Assembly: GCA_900548275.1 (NCBI GenBank) | Contig: URJY01000022.1 | Location: 1 to 39,192, forward strand | Length of the DNA: 39,192 nucleotides | Direction of reading: 5' to 3' | Source of the DNA: an uncultured Opitutales bacterium | GTDB taxonomy: Bacteria; Verrucomicrobiota; Verrucomicrobiia; Opitutales; Intestinicryptomonadaceae | Made by a program: the position numbers and the translations under genes | The notes under the pieces: model-generated | The model's input: the letters and a program-made list of their open reading frames with translations, nothing else | Database searches by the model: none | What the model was told of the DNA's origin: nothing | Shown here: one piece after another, positions 36,298 to 39,192 of the stretch | How the letters are laid out: the number at the start of each line of letters is the position of its first letter | Numbering within the stretch: position 1 is the first letter of the stretch

Positions 36298-37043
36298 CAG
36301 TATGCCCCCTTTCCCATTATGATTGCGGGTATTGTTTTGAGGAGGATTTTTATATCCGTCCAAAAACCGCGCGAGCTAATGTATTCCTTGTCGAGCTGAA
36401 CCTGCTTTGAAAACGGCAGGTTGCTGCGCCCCGAAATCTGCCAAATGCAGGTTAGCCCCGGCTTTACGTTCAGGCGTTTCCTGTCTTCGAGCGAATACTC
36501 GCGGACTTCGCTCGGTAGCGGCGGGCGCGGCCCCACAAGGCTCATATCTCCGAGGAGCACGTTGAAGAGCTGCGGAAGCTCGTCGATGCTCGTCTTGCGC
36601 AAAATGCGCCCAAGCCGCGTTATGCGCGGGTCGTTTTTCATTTTGAAAATCACGCCGTCGGCTGACTGGTTTTGCGAAAGCAGCTCTTGTTTTGCGCGTT
36701 CCGCGCCCGTATACATTGTGCGGAATTTGTAGAATTTGAAATGCCTGCCGAAACGCCCAACGCGAGTTTGCGTGAAAATTATCGGGCCGCTCGACGTCGC
36801 CTTTATCAGCAACCCCAGAATCAGAAAGAACGGCGCAAGGCACACCAACGCGCAGAACGATACCGTTATGTCTATGAAACGCTTCAAAAAATACGACATT
36901 CTGACGGTAATCCGCCAGAGCTTCATTCGCAAAACGATGTCCTCGCGCCGCCCCGAACGGCTCATCAATTCTTTGTGGATTGAGTCGAGGGCTTCGGCGC
37001 GGAGTCCGCTTTTTTTCGTATCTTTGTCTGCGTCGGTCGTCAT
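36297..37043 (-). CDS. Initiating undecaprenyl-phosphate sugar-phosphate transferase
   Basis: A 248-residue monotopic phosphoglycosyl transferase (PF02397). Hydrophilic N-terminus 1-48; membrane hairpin about 57-81; catalytic part with KFRTM (106-110), DELPQLFNVL (154-163), GPRP (171-174) and PGLTCIWQISGR (195-206). It lacks the four-helix N-terminal domain of full WbaP/WcaJ, so it is the short PglC/RfbP-core type. Role: it moves a sugar-1-phosphate from its nucleotide to undecaprenyl phosphate to start the repeat unit at the inner membrane. Its start overlaps the Hpt gene by ATGA. The sugar (Glc, Gal or a HexNAc derivative) cannot be told. Confidence 0.92.
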   Translation of the reverse strand: MTTDADKDTKKSGLRAEALDSIHKELMSRSGRREDIVLRMKLWRITVRMSYFLKRFIDITVSFCALVCLAPFFLILGLLIKATSSGPIIFTQTRVGRFGRHFKFYKFRTMYTGAERAKQELLSQNQSADGVIFKMKNDPRITRLGRILRKTSIDELPQLFNVLLGDMSLVGPRPPLPSEVREYSLEDRKRLNVKPGLTCIWQISGRSNLPFSKQVQLDKEYISSRGFWTDIKILLKTIPAIIMGKGAY

Positions 37044-37363
37044 TTTTCGTTTAAAAGAGCGGCGAGGGCGTTCCCGAGTTTTTCCAAATTCAATTTAATT
37101 TCGATTGCCGAATTTGTCTTTCCCGCGTTTTGCAAAGCCAGCGCCAAGTCCCTGACTTCGTTTTCGCCGACTATCGCGGCGTCGCCCTTGATTGTGTGGG
37201 CGGCGTGGACAAGCCCCTCCGCGTCTCCGCCGTCGAAAGACTTTTCGGCAATCCGCAGGTTTCTTTCGAAAGCCGAGAGAAACTCCGCATAGATTTCGGT
37301 TATCAAATTCGAGTCGTCGCTTCCGAGTTGCTCGATGAGATAGTTTCTTGTTTTATCCTTCAT
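37040..37363 (-). CDS. Stand-alone Hpt (histidine phosphotransfer) protein
   Basis: A 107-residue helical protein with AAHTIKGDA (residues 54-62), the Hpt signature with phospho-accepting His56 and the Lys/Gly after it. AAGGAG lies 9-10 bases before the ATG; the start overlaps the receiver-phosphatase gene by 11 bp and the stop overlaps the initiating transferase by ATGA. Known role: it carries phosphate between the receiver of a hybrid kinase and a separate response regulator. The hybrid kinase at 11671-14790 lacks its own Hpt, and the neighbour at 37353-39023 has a receiver, so a relay kinase-REC-Hpt-REC within one operon is the simplest reading. Confidence 0.9.
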   Translation of the reverse strand: MKDKTRNYLIEQLGSDDSNLITEIYAEFLSAFERNLRIAEKSFDGGDAEGLVHAAHTIKGDAAIVGENEVRDLALALQNAGKTNSAIEIKLNLEKLGNALAALLNEK

Positions 37364-39023
37364 TGTGCAGACACTCCTTTTTGTCGTGAAAACACGGCAG
37401 GTTGAATTTGGTTTCGTTGAGCCCGTTTTTGTGGAGTGTTAAAATCTTGGGCGCAAGTTTGCGCATAATGTGTATTCCGCGCCCGCCCGTGGCGTTCTTG
37501 GCGCAGAGCATTTCAAGCTTTTCGTCGGGGATTTCGGAGGTTTCGCAGTAGTCCCATTTTCCGCCCCTGTCCCAAACCTTGATTTCAAAGCCGTCGTCGG
37601 AAGTGCAATTTAGCTTGAATACTATTGCGTCGTTTTTGAATGCGCGGTTCTTCGTGCCGTGCTCTACTATGTTGTTTAGAAATTCCGACAGCAGCAATTC
37701 GGCATACACGCAAATGTTTTTGTCGGGACAGCATTTCTTCATGTGCTCGCGCGCCTGCTGAATGCATTTGTCGGTGGACAGATAGTTCGCCGAAGCCACT
37801 TTCAAAAACGAGTTCATTCCCGTAAGCGGACGTTTTTTGCAGAACACCATTATGAGAGTGTCGTCCTGCGGAACTTTGAATCCGTGCTCGGTAATGGAAT
37901 CGTATACGAGGTAGGGAATGCCCCAGAAGTCGTCCGTCGCGTTCGGCGTCTGCATGACCGAGAGTATCGACTTTTCGACAAGCCCGATTGAACCTACGTT
38001 GTCCATATCGTTGCTTGCGTGGAGGTCGAGAAGCCCGTCGGTGAAAAGGAACAAATATTCGTCGCCGAACGTTGTTTCGGCAACGTTGCTTTCGTGGAAT
38101 GCAGTGTCGGACATCAGCCCGAGCGGCACCGTCCCGATTTTCGAAGTGTCGATTTTCGAGAGCGTCCGCGTTGCGGGAGAGTAAAGCCTGATGTCGGGCA
38201 GCCCCGAATTGAGGACTTTCAGCGTCCCGCTTTTCGCGTTCAAATAGATTATCTGGGCGCAAATGTAGGCTACCCCGCCGAAGTGCTCGAAGAGAAAGCG
38301 GTTTGTGAGGCGAGCAATCTCGTGCGGCTTCTTTGCGTTGTCGGCGTTTACAGTCTGTTTCAGGAACGCCTGCAAGGCGGTCATCACGAGGGCGGCGTGC
38401 GTGCCGTGCCCCGAAACGTCGCCGAAAACAACCAGCACTTCGTCTTCCGAGACATTGATAAAATCGACCAAGTCGCCGCTCAAATTTCCGAGCGGACGAT
38501 ACAAAAACGAGTAGTCGAAATTTCCGCCCCTGTATGCCCACGGCGGCAACATCGCCTGCTGAACCATCGCCGCAACTGAGCGGTTCATATCTATGTGGTG
38601 CTGCTGGTATTTCGAGAGGTTCGCCACGCTGAACGCATAAACAACCTGCCTGATTTTTCTGAGCAAAAATTTTGTGCCCGAGCCTTTCGGAATATAGTAG
38701 GAAAAAAGGTCGTCCATAATCCGAATGAAAGTGTCTTCTTCGGACGAGCCGACAACCGACGTCAGAAATATAAACGGAATCTCCCTGTTGAACGCCCGAA
38801 CCTGATTCCTGAATTCGAAGCCGTCGACGGGCGACATTTGAATGTCGGAAATTATGAGGTCGTATTTGCTTTTGTGCAGGGCCTCGAGAGCCTCTTGAGC
38901 GTTCCCGACTTCCGTGAGCGAAAATTCGGTATTGCGCAAAAACGACTTTACCGCCAAGCGAATCAGCAATTCGTCGTCGACAAGCAGAACATTGTATGTT
39001 TGATGGCCGTTTTCTTTGCTCAT
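37353..39023 (-). CDS. Response regulator with PP2C phosphatase and HATPase (RsbW-like) kinase domains
   Basis: A 556-residue protein. The start at 39023 is chosen because the receiver begins right after it and AAGG lies upstream; the 608-codon frame from 39179 begins inside Illumina adapter, giving the artefact MSRGLGDVYKRQ. Receiver 10-125: DDE, Asp60, Thr88, Lys113. PP2C/SpoIIE phosphatase about 150-395: SGDLVD (182-187), GDVSGHG (201-207), TDG (328-330), DDT (387-389). HATPase about 435-545: ELLLSEFLNN...EH (N-box), DRGGKWD (485-491), GGRGIHIM (513-520). REC-PP2C-HATPase is the order of Pseudomonas HsbR. A two-way switch acting on a STAS protein is expected; the STAS gene at 19849-20193 is the likely target. 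The Hpt gene directly downstream may phosphorylate the receiver. Confidence 0.92.
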   Translation of the reverse strand: MSKENGHQTYNVLLVDDELLIRLAVKSFLRNTEFSLTEVGNAQEALEALHKSKYDLIISDIQMSPVDGFEFRNQVRAFNREIPFIFLTSVVGSSEEDTFIRIMDDLFSYYIPKGSGTKFLLRKIRQVVYAFSVANLSKYQQHHIDMNRSVAAMVQQAMLPPWAYRGGNFDYSFLYRPLGNLSGDLVDFINVSEDEVLVVFGDVSGHGTHAALVMTALQAFLKQTVNADNAKKPHEIARLTNRFLFEHFGGVAYICAQIIYLNAKSGTLKVLNSGLPDIRLYSPATRTLSKIDTSKIGTVPLGLMSDTAFHESNVAETTFGDEYLFLFTDGLLDLHASNDMDNVGSIGLVEKSILSVMQTPNATDDFWGIPYLVYDSITEHGFKVPQDDTLIMVFCKKRPLTGMNSFLKVASANYLSTDKCIQQAREHMKKCCPDKNICVYAELLLSEFLNNIVEHGTKNRAFKNDAIVFKLNCTSDDGFEIKVWDRGGKWDYCETSEIPDEKLEMLCAKNATGGRGIHIMRKLAPKILTLHKNGLNETKFNLPCFHDKKECLHNEG

Positions 39024-39107
39024 CTTTGGAACCTTCCAACCGACTTTCTCTCCGCTCCGAGCGGCAGTTTTTCCGCATTCCGCCGCGTTTGACGACATAG
39101 CACGACC

Positions 39108-39128
39108 GAACGCGCCTTTGACGCGTTC
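39108..39128. promoter_or_regulatory. Inverted repeat upstream of the polysaccharide operon
   Basis: Arms gaacgcg and cgcgttc flank a 7-base spacer, 85 bp upstream of the first operon gene. The form (7-bp arms ending in CGCG, 7-base spacer) matches that of the 8083-8103 repeat, though the outer bases differ. The position suits an operator in the operon leader, but the region is cut by adapter 15 bases further, so no promoter can be judged. Confidence 0.3.
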
Positions 39129-39143
39129 TGAGGGCGTTCTAAC

Positions 39144-39192
39144 CTGTCTCTTATACACATCTCCGAGCCCACGAGACAAGAGGCAATCTCGT
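39144..39192 (+). other. Illumina Nextera adapter read-through (not genomic)
   Basis: Bases 39144-39162 are the Tn5 mosaic end ctgtctcttatacacatct, 39163-39177 the Nextera read-2 tail ccgagcccacgagac, 39178-39185 an 8-base index (aagaggca, which I recall as Nextera N711), and 39186-39192 the start of the P7 sequence (atctcgt). The contig should end at 39143. Confidence 0.98.

Overview
The window comes from a Gram-negative bacterium. It has a type V autotransporter barrel, a Wza-type outer-membrane lipoprotein and a Wzc-type inner-membrane chain-length protein. The mix of a giant repeat-rich autotransporter, a secreted GH9 glycanase and a large polysaccharide locus would fit the Verrucomicrobiota/Lentisphaerota (PVC) side of the tree. 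That placement is a guess from gene style, not from a marker gene. TAA, TAG and TGA all end intact genes, so the standard bacterial code is in use.

Layout. (1) Positions 3-6401, + strand: the 3' part of a very large autotransporter. Its passenger is built from ~9-residue units nested in ~121-residue repeats, and it ends in a 12-strand-type beta-barrel. (2) A strong hairpin, then a secreted M14-type zinc carboxypeptidase (6473-7657, +). (3) About 7.7-10.2 kb: a visibly more AT-rich accessory patch on the - strand with a 73-aa orphan, a VirD4/TraG-like ATPase gene interrupted by one in-frame TAG, and an unknown 176-aa gene. (4) 10314-39023, all on the - strand: one unbroken 22-gene exopolysaccharide/capsule operon, closed by a rho-independent terminator at 10234-10262. 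(5) The last 49 bases (39144-39192) are Illumina Nextera adapter, not genome.

The polysaccharide operon is a Wzx/Wzy-type pathway. In transcription order (right to left) it runs: REC-PP2C-HATPase regulator, Hpt protein, initiating sugar-phosphate transferase, a beta-helix nucleotidyltransferase-like membrane protein, a Pol-beta-type nucleotidyltransferase-like protein, Wzc-like, Wza, Wzy, a GT-A enzyme, three GT2 enzymes, a GH9 glycanase, an alkaline-phosphatase-superfamily protein, Wzx, a STAS protein, one GT2, two GT4, a GT4-GT26 fusion, a hybrid histidine kinase, and ManC. Most junctions overlap (ATGA, TGATG, or 11-17 bp), which implies translational coupling.

The most interesting feature is that a full set of phosphorelay plus partner-switch parts is built into the polysaccharide operon: a hybrid sensor kinase, a free Hpt, a receiver-phosphatase-kinase protein and a STAS antagonist. 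Meanwhile the usual tyrosine-kinase regulator (the Wzc cytoplasmic domain) has lost its Walker A motif and tyrosine tail. The design recalls HptB-HsbR-HsbA of Pseudomonas and the syp locus of Vibrio fischeri. I infer that export is controlled here by a Ser/His phosphorylation switch instead of by tyrosine phosphorylation.
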